Shown: piece by piece, positions 11,917-20,016 of the stretch
Layout: each line of letters starts with the position of its first letter
Numbering within the stretch: position 1 is the first letter of the stretch
Assembly: GCA_049322715.1 (NCBI GenBank)
Contig: JBMOQP010000032.1
Location: 1-63,484 of the forward strand
DNA length: 63,484 nucleotides
Reading direction: 5' to 3'
Source: Thiofaba sp049322715
GTDB lineage: Bacteria; Pseudomonadota; Gammaproteobacteria; Halothiobacillales; Halothiobacillaceae
The notes under the pieces: model-generated
The model's database searches: none
What the model was told of the DNA's origin: nothing
Seen by the model: only the letters and a program-made list of their open reading frames with translations
Program-made: the position numbers and the translations under genes

Positions 11917-13947
11917 TCAGGTGGCGCTGAGCGCCAGCCGCAGCCAGACGGCCCGGCCCCAGCCACGTTCCATGTCGAAGTCATGCACCCGTCCATTGAG
12001 GTTTTCACCGATCAGGTCGATCCGCATGCGCTGGACGCCGAACCGGCGCACATAACCGATCCTGGCGGCCACGCCGGTCGAGGCGTCGAGCGCATCGCGG
12101 GTGACGAAGCCCCATTGCATGGGACTTGTATAGTGTAGCCGCAGGCTGGCGTCCCAGGCCGCACCGAGGCGCTGGGTGAGCAGCAGACCGACGGTATGAC
12201 GGGGCACCGTGGCGGCATAATCCGGCCAGCCAGCGGCAAGGAGGGAGCCCTCCTCGGCGTCGGTCAGGGCGCAGTTCAGGTGCAGGCTCAGGCCATGCGA
12301 CAGGCGCGTGTCGAGCATGGCCTCCAGGCCACGCACAGAGACCTCACCACTGTTGCGCATGTCTAGCACCAGCGGCAGCCAGTCCCCTCCGATGGGGTAG
12401 AGCAGCGTGGTCATCCCGCCCTCGAGCCGCATCAGGGCGCGGATGGGATCCTCGAGGCGCAGATGGAAGGCGCGCAGGTCCAGTTGCATCCCCCGCCGGG
12501 GCGCCCACAGATAGCCGAGGCTCCATTCGGTCGCGCGCTCGGCCTTCAGGCCGCCGGAGGCGAGGGTCAGCCAGACCGGATCCCCGTCCATACGCCAGGC
12601 AGCCGTGCGGCCCTGGTCCTCGAACAGCAGCGGCTGGCGGGTGCCCGTGCTCCAGGCCGCGCGCAGGGTGTGTCCCGGCGCGGGGTGATGGATCAGTGCC
12701 AGGCGCGGGGTGATGACCAGGTCGCTGATCGCGGTTTCCTCCGCCATGGCCCCGCCGTTGAGCAGCCAGCCCTGGCTCAAGCGCCACTCGGCATGGCCGA
12801 ACAGGCGTGCGCTGTCCAGCCTGCGGGTGGCCGGGGAGCCGAAGAACCGCTCGCCCTCCGCCTCCTCGCGCCGCACCCCCATGCCCCACACCCCGCGCAG
12901 CACCCCCAGCGGGACGGGGTGGTGTTCCAGCTCCGCCTCGTAGCGGCTGGCCTGGTAACCGCGCGTCAGGCTCAGGGGCTCGATCTGGGCCGCTAGCTCC
13001 TCCATCGAGCGGGGAAGGGCCTCGCCCGCCTCATGCACGAAGTGATAGCGCACCGCATCCGGCTCGCCGTAGCGCTGGGCGTTGCGCGCCAGGCGCAGCA
13101 CCCACTCGCTGCCCGCAGCGGGGTGATGGTGAAAGGTGAGGAACTGGTGGTCGTTGTCATCGCGGAACGCGTCGTTGATGGTGCCACTGACATCCTGCCC
13201 CAGCGCCGCACCGATGCCGTTGCGCGCACGGGAAAGGCCGAGTTGCCACTGCATGTCCGTGACGGGCGACAGCTCGATCTCGCCCTTCAGGCGCATTCCG
13301 TCCATGCGACGACCGCCGCGGTCATCGGCGGCACTGCCGTCCAGACCGTCGTCCTGCTGGTGGACGACGCTGAGCATCCAGGCGCCGGCAGAGCCGCTGC
13401 CCGCCAGACGGGCATGGGCATCGCGCACGCCGTTCGATCCGACCGCCCCGCCCACTCCCCAGCGCGAGGCCTCGCGCGGCGCGACAGTGGCGATCTTGAT
13501 GGTGGCGAGCAGGGCATGACTGCCGTAGGCCGCGGTGTTGGGTCCGCGCACTACCTCGATGCGCTCGATGTCCTCGACCGCGAGCGGCAGGTCCTGCCAC
13601 AGCACCGCGCCGGTCGAGGGGGCGTAGATGGAGATGCCGTCGACCAGCACCTGCACGCGGCGAGAGAAGTCGTCGGACAGACCAAGGTAGGTCGCGGGCT
13701 GGATCGCCGGGTTGCGGCTCCCCACCACCATGCCCGGCACCAGGCGCAGGATGTCGGCGATGCGACGCACGCCCGCCTCGCGCAACATCTCGCGGTCGAT
13801 CACCGTCACGGCGGACGGCGATTCATCCAGCCGCTGCGGCAGGCGACTCGGCGCGATGGCGAGTTCGGGCTCGACCGCTGCCGCAAGCACGGCGCCGGCC
13901 GGCGCGAGCAACGCGGGCAGGGTCAGGAAGTGGAGAAAGCGGCGCAT
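11917..13947 (-). CDS. TonB-dependent outer-membrane receptor
   Basis: The 676-residue protein has a signal peptide (MRRFLHFLTLPALLAPAGAVLA), a plug domain (SPSAVTVIDREMLREAGVRRIADILRLVPGM, then VQVLVDGISIY and the IERIEVVRGPNTAAYGSHA block) and a beta-barrel region that ends WLRLALSAT with a hydrophobic C-terminal strand. It lacks the N-terminal signalling extension of FecA-type receptors. The substrate cannot be told from sequence. It heads the operon receptor-binding protein-hybrid kinase-regulator, with no sigma/anti-sigma pair, which suggests that uptake or presence of its ligand is read by the kinase. Confidence 0.9.
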   Translation of the reverse strand: MRRFLHFLTLPALLAPAGAVLAAAVEPELAIAPSRLPQRLDESPSAVTVIDREMLREAGVRRIADILRLVPGMVVGSRNPAIQPATYLGLSDDFSRRVQVLVDGISIYAPSTGAVLWQDLPLAVEDIERIEVVRGPNTAAYGSHALLATIKIATVAPREASRWGVGGAVGSNGVRDAHARLAGSGSAGAWMLSVVHQQDDGLDGSAADDRGGRRMDGMRLKGEIELSPVTDMQWQLGLSRARNGIGAALGQDVSGTINDAFRDDNDHQFLTFHHHPAAGSEWVLRLARNAQRYGEPDAVRYHFVHEAGEALPRSMEELAAQIEPLSLTRGYQASRYEAELEHHPVPLGVLRGVWGMGVRREEAEGERFFGSPATRRLDSARLFGHAEWRLSQGWLLNGGAMAEETAISDLVITPRLALIHHPAPGHTLRAAWSTGTRQPLLFEDQGRTAAWRMDGDPVWLTLASGGLKAERATEWSLGYLWAPRRGMQLDLRAFHLRLEDPIRALMRLEGGMTTLLYPIGGDWLPLVLDMRNSGEVSVRGLEAMLDTRLSHGLSLHLNCALTDAEEGSLLAAGWPDYAATVPRHTVGLLLTQRLGAAWDASLRLHYTSPMQWGFVTRDALDASTGVAARIGYVRRFGVQRMRIDLIGENLNGRVHDFDMERGWGRAVWLRLALSAT

Positions 13948-14009
13948 CGGCAGGCCAATTTTTGCTGCTATGCTGCGTCAAGACGCCCCCCCGGTAAAGG
14001 CTCGCCCCC

Positions 14010-14969
14010 ATGCAGGAACCCCTCATCCCCGTCGGCATCAGCAGCTGCCTGCTCGGCGAAGAGGTCCGCTTCGACGGCGGCCACAAGCGCGACAACTATA
14101 TCATCGGGACGCTCGGTCAGTTCTTCCGTTTCGTGCCCTTCTGCCCGGAGGTCGAAATCGGCCTCGGTACCCCGCGCCAGACCCTGCGGCTGGTGAGGAT
14201 CGATGGCGAGGTACGGGTACGCGGCAACAAGACCTTTGATCTGGACGTCACCGACGCCCTGCGCGCCAGCGGCACCGAGCGGGCGGCGGCGCACCCGGAG
14301 CTGTGCGGCTACATCCTCAAGAGCAAGTCGCCGAGCTGCGGCATGGAGCGGGTGACGTTGTACGACGGCTGGTCGAACAGCCATCCGCCCGAGAAGAAGG
14401 GCGTCGGCCAGTTCGCGGAGACCTTCATGGCCGCGCGCCCGGAGATCCCTTGCGAGGAGGAGGGACGGCTCGGCGACCCGCACCTGCGCGACAACTTCAT
14501 CACCCGAGTCTTCACCCTGCACCGCTGGCGCCGCATGGTGCACGAGGGCCTGAGCGCACCCGCCCTGCTCGACTTCCACACCCGCCACAAGCTCCTGCTG
14601 CTGGCTCACCACCCGCAGACCTACACCGACCTCGGCCGCCTGCTGGCGGATCTGTGCCAGACCAGCCTCGAAACCCTGGGTCGCGACTATCTGCTCACCC
14701 TCATGCGCGGCCTCAGGCACCTCGCCAGCCGCGGCAAGAACGCCAACGTGCTGCAGCACCTGGCCGGCTACCTGCGCGACGAGCTGGATGGCGGCGATCG
14801 CGAGGAACTGGCCCGCGTCATCGACGACTACCGCGAGGGCCGCGTGCCCCTGGTCGTACCGATCACCCTGCTGCGTCACCACTTCCGCCGCCACCCGCAC
14901 CCCTACGTGGCCGGGCAGGTCTACATCGAACCACACCCGCCGGAGCTGATGCTGCGCAACGGGGTGTGA
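14010..14969 (+). CDS. DUF523-DUF1722 fusion (TudS desulfurase-like domain plus YbgA domain)
   Basis: The 319-residue protein joins two domains. Residues 1-150 are a DUF523 (TudS-like) unit with the three conserved Cys that hold an [4Fe-4S] cluster: C13 (GISSCLLGEEVRFDG), C45 (VPFCPEVEIGLGTPR) and C110 (SKSPSCG). TudS removes sulfur from thiolated uracil. Residues 175-310 are DUF1722 (YbgA), with LLDFHTRHKLLLLAHHPQTY. The start ATG follows 62 bp of intergenic DNA shared with the divergent TonB receptor gene. Function of the second domain is unknown. Confidence 0.85.
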   Translation: MQEPLIPVGISSCLLGEEVRFDGGHKRDNYIIGTLGQFFRFVPFCPEVEIGLGTPRQTLRLVRIDGEVRVRGNKTFDLDVTDALRASGTERAAAHPELCGYILKSKSPSCGMERVTLYDGWSNSHPPEKKGVGQFAETFMAARPEIPCEEEGRLGDPHLRDNFITRVFTLHRWRRMVHEGLSAPALLDFHTRHKLLLLAHHPQTYTDLGRLLADLCQTSLETLGRDYLLTLMRGLRHLASRGKNANVLQHLAGYLRDELDGGDREELARVIDDYREGRVPLVVPITLLRHHFRRHPHPYVAGQVYIEPHPPELMLRNGV

Positions 14970-14973
14970 CATC

Positions 14974-15429
14974 TCACCCCTGTGCGGGTGTGATCGTCTT
15001 GCGCATGTAGTGCGTCAGCAGGATCAGCGAGAAGAACAGCGCGCTGATCACGCCCAGCACCAGCAGCACCCACACCTCGTGCGGCGCCGTCTCGAGCAGG
15101 ATCAGCTTGCGCAACAGCACGACGAAACCGACTTCGAGGAAGGTCAGCGCGTAGTGGAAGCTGTCGTTGATGAACAGCGAGCGCACGATCGCCAGCACGA
15201 TCAGGGTGAACAAGGCATCGTTGAGCAGAGCCAGCAGCTGGTGGAAGTCGGGTGCGCCGAGCTGCGGCAGGTAGGCCACGAGCTTTCCGCCGAGCCCCAG
15301 CAGGCAGATCGCCAGGTAGACGATCATGAACACGATGAACGCAAAGCGCAGGCCGGTGACCACCCGGCGCAACAGATCCTCGGAACGCTCAAGCACGAAC
15401 GGCAGCCTCTGAAGAGGGGGATGGATCAT
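14974..15429 (-). CDS. PsiE-like membrane protein (phosphate-starvation-inducible family)
   Basis: A 151-residue integral membrane protein with four likely transmembrane segments (about 26-48, 65-85, 93-108, 118-140). The segment FHYALTFLEVGFVVLLRKLILLE and the overall hydropathy match the PsiE family, whose molecular function is not known. It converges on the DUF523-DUF1722 gene, with four bases between the stops. Family assignment rests on pattern recognition only. Confidence 0.6.
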   Translation of the reverse strand: MIHPPLQRLPFVLERSEDLLRRVVTGLRFAFIVFMIVYLAICLLGLGGKLVAYLPQLGAPDFHQLLALLNDALFTLIVLAIVRSLFINDSFHYALTFLEVGFVVLLRKLILLETAPHEVWVLLVLGVISALFFSLILLTHYMRKTITPAQG

Positions 15430-15559
15430 CCTAGCAGGCGCGGGTCTTCCTGGACGCCCCCTGAGGCAAAATTTCCCGCAGCCTCAGCGAGGCGATGCTG
15501 ATCGTGGCAGGACGCCTCCCACACAGGCCACTACAGACCGCCGGGTATAGAATGCCCGC

Positions 15560-17131
15560 ATGAGCCGCTCCCTCCTCAAGTCCACCGCCGTAATCAGCGC
15601 GATGACCCTCATCTCGCGCATCCTCGGCTTCGTGCGCGACATCGTGTTCGCCAGGCTGTTCGGCGCCTCCGCGGCCACCGACGCCTTCTTCGTGGTGTTC
15701 AAGATCCCCAACTTCCTGCGCCGCCTGTTCGCCGAGGGCGCCTTCCAGCAGGCCTTCGTGCCGGTGCTGGCGGAGTACCGCGAGAAACGCACGCCGGAGG
15801 AGATGCACGACTACATTGCCCACGTCGCCGGCACCCTCGGCGCGGTGTTGCTGCTGGTGACGACCCTTGGCGTCGCCGCCGCCCCCGTCCTGCTGCTGCT
15901 GTTCGCCCCCGGTTTCACGGGAAACCCCGAGCAGATGGCGCTGGCGGAGACCATGCTGCGCATCACCTTCCCCTACCTGTTCTTCATCTCGCTGACCGCC
16001 TTCGCCAGCAGCCTGCTCAACAGCTTCGGCAAGTTCGCCATCCCCGCGCTGACGCCGGTGTGGCTCAACATCGTGCTGATCGGCGCGGCCTTCCTGGGCG
16101 CGCATTACTCGGACGAGCCACTGATCGTGCTGTCCTGGGGCGTGTTCGTCGCGGGCGCGGTGCAGCTCGGCTTCCAGCTTCCCTGGCTGTGGCGCATGGG
16201 CCTGCTGCCCAGGCCGAAAGTCTCGCGCCGCCACGAGGGCGTGAACAAGACCATGAAGCTGATGCTGCCGGCGATCTTCGGCTCGTCGGTCACGCAACTG
16301 AACCTTTTGATCGACACCATCCTCGCCTCCTTCCTGATCGCGGGCTCGGTGTCCTGGCTGTACTACTCCGACCGGCTGGTCGAATTCCCGCTCGGCATGT
16401 TCGGCGTGGCGCTCGCCACCGTGATCCTGCCCAAACTCGCGCGCGAGCACTCCTCCAACTCGGGCGCCGATTTCAACCAGACCCTCGACTGGGGCCTGCG
16501 CCTGACCGTGCTGCTCGCCCTGCCCGCCACCGCCGGGCTGGTGCTGCTGGCCGGCCCCCTGCTCGCCACCCTGTTCCAGTACGGCGAGTTCAGCGCCCAC
16601 GACACCGCCATGGCGCAGCTCTCCCTAGTCGCCTACAGCCTCGGCCTGCCCGGCTTCCTGCTGATCAAGGTGCTGGCACCGGGCTTCTATGCGCGGCAGG
16701 ACACCACCACCCCGGTGAAGATCGGCATTCGTGCCGTGCTCGCCAACCTCGCCTTCAAGGCCGCCGTGGTGGTGCCGATGATCCTGCTCGCCCTCCCCGG
16801 CCCCCACGCCGCGCTGGCCGCCGCCACAGCCTTCGCAGCCTGGCTCAACGCCTGGTGGCTGTACCGCGACCTGCGCACGAGCGGCGTCTACCTCCCCGGC
16901 CGCCAGTGGCGGCGGCTGGCCCTGCAGGCGGGCGGGGCCAGCCTCGGCATGGGCGCCTTCCTGTTCCTGCTCGCCCCGGAGCTTGCCGACTGGTCCGCCA
17001 TGCACGGCAGCCAGCGCGCCCTGTGGCTCGCCGGCCTCGTGCTCGGCGCGGTCGCGATCTACTTCGCCCTGCTCGCCGCCCTTGGCCTGCGCCCGCGCGA
17101 CCTGAAACGGGAGGAGGCGGCATGGAGCTGA
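15560..17131 (+). CDS. murJ: Lipid II flippase MurJ (MviN)
   Basis: MurJ moves the peptidoglycan precursor lipid II across the inner membrane. The 523-residue protein starts MSRSLLKSTAVISAMTLISR and keeps the MATE/MOP-fold signatures SRILGFVRDIVFARLFGAS, TDAFFVVFKIPNFLRRLFAEGAFQQAFVPV and the later FYARQDTTTPVKIG; about 14 membrane helices are apparent. A possible -10 box TATAGA lies near 15545. The last bases overlap the start of ribF by ten, so both are co-translated, as is common in gammaproteobacteria. Confidence 0.95.
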   Translation: MSRSLLKSTAVISAMTLISRILGFVRDIVFARLFGASAATDAFFVVFKIPNFLRRLFAEGAFQQAFVPVLAEYREKRTPEEMHDYIAHVAGTLGAVLLLVTTLGVAAAPVLLLLFAPGFTGNPEQMALAETMLRITFPYLFFISLTAFASSLLNSFGKFAIPALTPVWLNIVLIGAAFLGAHYSDEPLIVLSWGVFVAGAVQLGFQLPWLWRMGLLPRPKVSRRHEGVNKTMKLMLPAIFGSSVTQLNLLIDTILASFLIAGSVSWLYYSDRLVEFPLGMFGVALATVILPKLAREHSSNSGADFNQTLDWGLRLTVLLALPATAGLVLLAGPLLATLFQYGEFSAHDTAMAQLSLVAYSLGLPGFLLIKVLAPGFYARQDTTTPVKIGIRAVLANLAFKAAVVVPMILLALPGPHAALAAATAFAAWLNAWWLYRDLRTSGVYLPGRQWRRLALQAGGASLGMGAFLFLLAPELADWSAMHGSQRALWLAGLVLGAVAIYFALLAALGLRPRDLKREEAAWS

Positions 17132-18090
17132 TCCGGGGTTTATCCTCCCTCTCCCCTCAGAGGGCAGGGCGCCCGGGCAGCGCCGTGACCATAGGAAATT
17201 TCGACGGCCTCCACCTCGGCCACCAGGCCCTGCTGCAACGCCTGGACGCCGTGGCCAGGCCGGAGAGGCTCCGCCGCGTGGTCCTCACCTTCGAGCCCCT
17301 GCCGCGCGAGGTCTTTTCTCCGACGCCCGTGCCACGGCTGATGAGCCTGCGCGAGAAGGCCGCCTGGCTCGCCGCCTCCGGCCTCGTCGACGAGTTGCGC
17401 ATCCTGCGCTTCAACCAGACCCTCGCCGCCCTGCCCGCCGAGGACTTCGTGCGCGAGATCCTGATCGGGCGCCTTCACGCCCGCCACGTGCTGATCGGTG
17501 ACGACTTCCGCTTCGGTCACAGGCGCGGCGGCGACTTCGCCCTGCTGCAGCGGATGGGCGCGGAGCACGGCTTCTCGGTCGAGGCCACCCCGCAGGTCAG
17601 CCTTGCAGATGAGCGAGTTTCCAGCACCCGCGTCCGCGCCGCCCTCGCCGAGAGCCGGCTGATTGATGCCGCACGCCTGCTCGGCCGGCCCTACAGCCTG
17701 TGCGCCCGCGTCACCCACGGCGACAAGCGCGGCCGCCTGCTCGGCTTCCCCACCCTCAACCTGCCACTGGGCCGCAAGCACTTCGCCCTGCACGGGGTCT
17801 ACGCCGTCGAGATCCTCGGCCTCGCCGACCGTCCCCTGCCCGGCGTCGCCAACGCCGGCATCCGCCCGACCGTCGGCGGCGTCATCCCGCGCGTCGAGGC
17901 CCATGTCTTCGACTGGTCCGGCGATGCCTACGGCAAGCGGGTTGAGGTGCGCTTCCGCGCCTTCATCCGCGAGGAGCGGCGCTTCCCGGGCCTGGACGAA
18001 CTGGTCGAGCAGATCGCCAGGGATGCCGCAGCGGCACGGGCCCTCCTTACTGGCGAGATCGGCATAGCGGGGCATGGGCACTCGCGTTGA
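17122..18090 (+). CDS. ribF: Bifunctional riboflavin kinase / FAD synthetase
   Basis: RibF phosphorylates riboflavin to FMN and adenylylates it to FAD. The ATG at 17122 lies inside the end of murJ after GGAGGCGGC, giving 322 residues. The N-terminal FAD-synthetase half has TIGNFDGLHLGHQALL and the ISSTRVR-like VSSTRVRAAL; the C-terminal flavokinase half has GDKRGRLLGFPTLNL and GVANAGIRPTVGG. The last eight residues after LLTGEIG (IAGHGHSR) come from inserted DNA: the same 14-bp CTGGCGAGATCGGC recurs at 19952, where the frame would read GEIGANKE and stop. Confidence 0.95.
   Translation: MELIRGLSSLSPQRAGRPGSAVTIGNFDGLHLGHQALLQRLDAVARPERLRRVVLTFEPLPREVFSPTPVPRLMSLREKAAWLAASGLVDELRILRFNQTLAALPAEDFVREILIGRLHARHVLIGDDFRFGHRRGGDFALLQRMGAEHGFSVEATPQVSLADERVSSTRVRAALAESRLIDAARLLGRPYSLCARVTHGDKRGRLLGFPTLNLPLGRKHFALHGVYAVEILGLADRPLPGVANAGIRPTVGGVIPRVEAHVFDWSGDAYGKRVEVRFRAFIREERRFPGLDELVEQIARDAAAARALLTGEIGIAGHGHSR
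18050..18063. repeat. Left copy of a 14-bp direct repeat flanking the ribF-ileS cassette
   Basis: CTGGCGAGATCGGC here, inside the last codons of ribF, is repeated exactly at 19952-19965 just before ileS. The DNA between is AT-richer than both sides and carries two genes foreign to this operon. The arrangement fits a target-site duplication or recombination core left by insertion. Confidence 0.75.
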
Positions 18091-18146
18091 CAGATAACCG
18101 CCCTTCCTTACAGCACGCGGATTCACATAATCAGATCAATTCCGCC

Positions 18147-18174
18147 TTGATACCATGGTTTTATCGTCTATGAA
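18147..18174 (+). promoter_or_regulatory. Candidate sigma-70 promoter of the two-gene cassette
   Basis: TTGATA (18147-18152) and TATGAA (18169-18174) are separated by 16 bases and precede the peptidase start at 18211, whose ribosome-binding site AAGGAAGGAG is strong. The promoter lies inside the cassette, so the foreign genes need not depend on the ribF promoter. Confidence 0.4.
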
Positions 18175-18210
18175 AAAAGACGAGCACCATCCAAAAGGAA
18201 GGAGTAGTGC

Positions 18211-18987
18211 ATGAAATTGCTCAGGTTAGTCGGAATGATAATAGCTACCGGCTTGGTCGCTGCCGGAGACTCTGTGGAAGCGTCGCCTCCTGCAAATCCT
18301 GCTCGAATAGTTGATATAGGGGAATTGCAGCCGAGCGCAGGCTATGTCACCTGGTCTAGCAGTCCATGATCCACATATGGAACTTACTGGTACAGCGCCC
18401 CCATCTATCTGGCAGCAAATATAGATACTTGGCGTAACCAACGAGTTAGATTCGTTTTCTCGGTCATGCAGGATGGATGGGGGGATCAGACGCAGGGGCA
18501 GGTCCTAAGCTTCCGGGTCGACTCTTGTCCCATTCCACCATTAACCCCGGTTACGGACCCAGAGGCGCTACGATTTGAAGCAGCTAACGGCAGTATATTT
18601 GACAATGACCCTAATAGATTTCATCTTGGATCCGAGCTGGCTTGCATGGAGACTGCCGTCAGCAACGCAGGAGGATCATACACCCGCATATCTGCTTACC
18701 GCCCAGCGGTATATCAGCAGCATTTACAAGAGTTGTGGGATGCTTGGCAGCTTTTAGAGAGCCGGCGCGAGCCTGGATGCGAGGTTATAAAACAAGAAAT
18801 TGAAGCCGAATGGAGGCGCCACTCCCTGGATCATCGGCCAGCATCGCAATCCAAACACACAGTTGGGCTCGCCTTTGATCTGCAAATTAACGGCATGTCC
18901 CCAGCACAAATTGACATTGCAGCGCAGAGCTGTGGACTTTATCGGTTTAGCCCCAAGAGTGACCCTAATCACTTTAGCCGCCGCTAA
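18211..18987 (+). pseudogene. Secreted M15-type peptidase (D-Ala-D-Ala carboxypeptidase-like) gene with an in-frame TGA
   Basis: From the ATG at 18211, after AAGGAAGGAG, the frame gives a signal peptide (MKLLRLVGMIIATGLVAAGD), meets a TGA at 18367-18369 (codon 53), and continues open in the same frame to a TAA at 18987. The C-terminal part has the M15/VanY pattern: ISAYRPAVYQQHLQEL, then SKHTVGLAFDLQ with the zinc-binding His and Asp, and DPNHF with the third ligand. The stop sits between SSSP and STYGTYWY. Codons such as ATA, AGA and TTA are common, unlike the neighbours. A shorter product could start at ATG 18466 but would lack the signal peptide. Most likely a recently broken gene; readthrough is possible but unsupported. 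Confidence 0.7.
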
Positions 18988-19005
18988 CCCACCCGGAGAG
19001 CGCCA

Positions 19006-19875
19006 ATGAAAATCGCACCCCTCACCTCATGCACAATGAAAGCCGTCACCCTTGCCCTGCTTACATCAGGAGCGCTCAGCCCAAACGTGTGGGCCGCAAA
19101 TTACCAACAAAACCAGGCAAAGGTTTTTGTCCAACAAAAAAACCAGAACAGCGACGTTCTTTATCAATATCTTGTTGAAAATGGATCAAAAACACCCATA
19201 ACCTCTGTAACCGTCGGATTCGACCACTACCACCGCGCACCCGATCTTAACATAGAGCCACTTCACATTATCTCACCAGAAGGTTGGGTTGGATCGATCG
19301 TCCTTACAGAGGAAACAAACAACTTCGAAGTAAGATGGCAATCTCGGGGGGCATTACACGACATCTCAGCAGGCGGATCTAAAACCGGCTTCGGAGTCGT
19401 TCTTCCCCGAGATGATACGCCTTATCGAAGCGGCCACTTCACAGTGATATTCGGAAATTCCATGGTGACTTCCGATCAAATCATGGACGACACACCATCC
19501 ACATCCATGGACATAAACGCTCCTGAGATAGCAGTTGCTCTCACGCCTAGCTGGATCTGGCCACCCAATAACAAGCTGGTCAATGTTACGGCCATGGTGA
19601 CAGTTCACGACGACCAAGACCCAAGCCCAATGGTTCGATTAGAGTCAATAGAGTGCATAGATTGTCAGGATCTTCAGGCTGACGTCACCGACGCCCTCTT
19701 TGGCACTGATGATCGTTCGTTTGCTGTCCGGGCCGCCCGAATCGGAAAGCGCAAGGAAGGCCGCGTGTATCGGGTCATCTATTCCGCTACTGATGCCGCT
19801 GGCAACCGAGCAACAGCCGAAGCGGCAATTCAAGTTCCTCATGACCAGAGACCGCCTGAACGAGACGAGCAGTAG
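19006..19875 (+). CDS. Secreted protein with C-terminal Ig-like domain, function unknown
   Basis: The 289-residue product has a signal peptide ending near ALSPNVWAA. The middle (30-160) has no family I recognise. The C-terminal part (about 170-285) has the pattern seen in bacterial surface proteins with an Ig-like fold: TPSWIWPPNNKLVNVTAMVTVHDD, then RVYRVIYSATDAAGNRATAEA and the closing VPHDQR. It starts 18 bases after the M15 gene behind GGAGAG, so the two form one transcription unit. Codon use is AT-rich compared with ribF and ileS, which supports acquisition by transfer. A joint action with the peptidase on the cell envelope is speculation. Confidence 0.7.
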   Translation: MKIAPLTSCTMKAVTLALLTSGALSPNVWAANYQQNQAKVFVQQKNQNSDVLYQYLVENGSKTPITSVTVGFDHYHRAPDLNIEPLHIISPEGWVGSIVLTEETNNFEVRWQSRGALHDISAGGSKTGFGVVLPRDDTPYRSGHFTVIFGNSMVTSDQIMDDTPSTSMDINAPEIAVALTPSWIWPPNNKLVNVTAMVTVHDDQDPSPMVRLESIECIDCQDLQADVTDALFGTDDRSFAVRAARIGKRKEGRVYRVIYSATDAAGNRATAEAAIQVPHDQRPPERDEQ

Positions 19876-19951
19876 CGTTCTTGCAATCAGCGTTGGGTTA
19901 CGGCCTCGCACAGCCCAACGCCCCACAATGACTGCATAAAGCCACCTACAT

Positions 19952-19965
19952 CTGGCGAGATCGGC
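19952..19965. repeat. Right copy of the 14-bp direct repeat flanking the cassette
   Basis: Exact copy of 18050-18063. After it the sequence reads GCGAATAAGGAATAA, which would complete an uninterrupted ribF as GEIGANKE-stop. This looks like the original ribF end displaced by the insertion. Confidence 0.75.
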
Positions 19966-19967
19966 GC

Positions 19968-20002
19968 GAATAAGGAATAATTAAGATTAATTTTCCTTAT
20001 TC
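19968..20002. terminator. Inverted repeat before ileS (terminator or regulatory hairpin)
   Basis: GAATAAGGAA at 19968-19977 pairs with TTCCTTATTC at 19993-20002 around an AT-rich loop. It ends 14 bases before the ileS start and would mask the normal ribosome-binding position; no strong Shine-Dalgarno sequence is seen there. It could be the former ribF terminator or control ileS. Confidence 0.4.
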
Positions 20003-20016
20003 TTCCGCGCCTTCCC

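Noticed and set aside
16060..18090. 676-residue frame starting inside murJ
   Set aside because: Only its last 322 residues are RibF; the rest is a murJ shadow in another frame.
18211..18987. Selenoprotein encoded by the in-frame TGA
   Set aside because: No SECIS-like stem was evident after the TGA, and the peptidase family is not known to place selenocysteine there; a broken gene is simpler.
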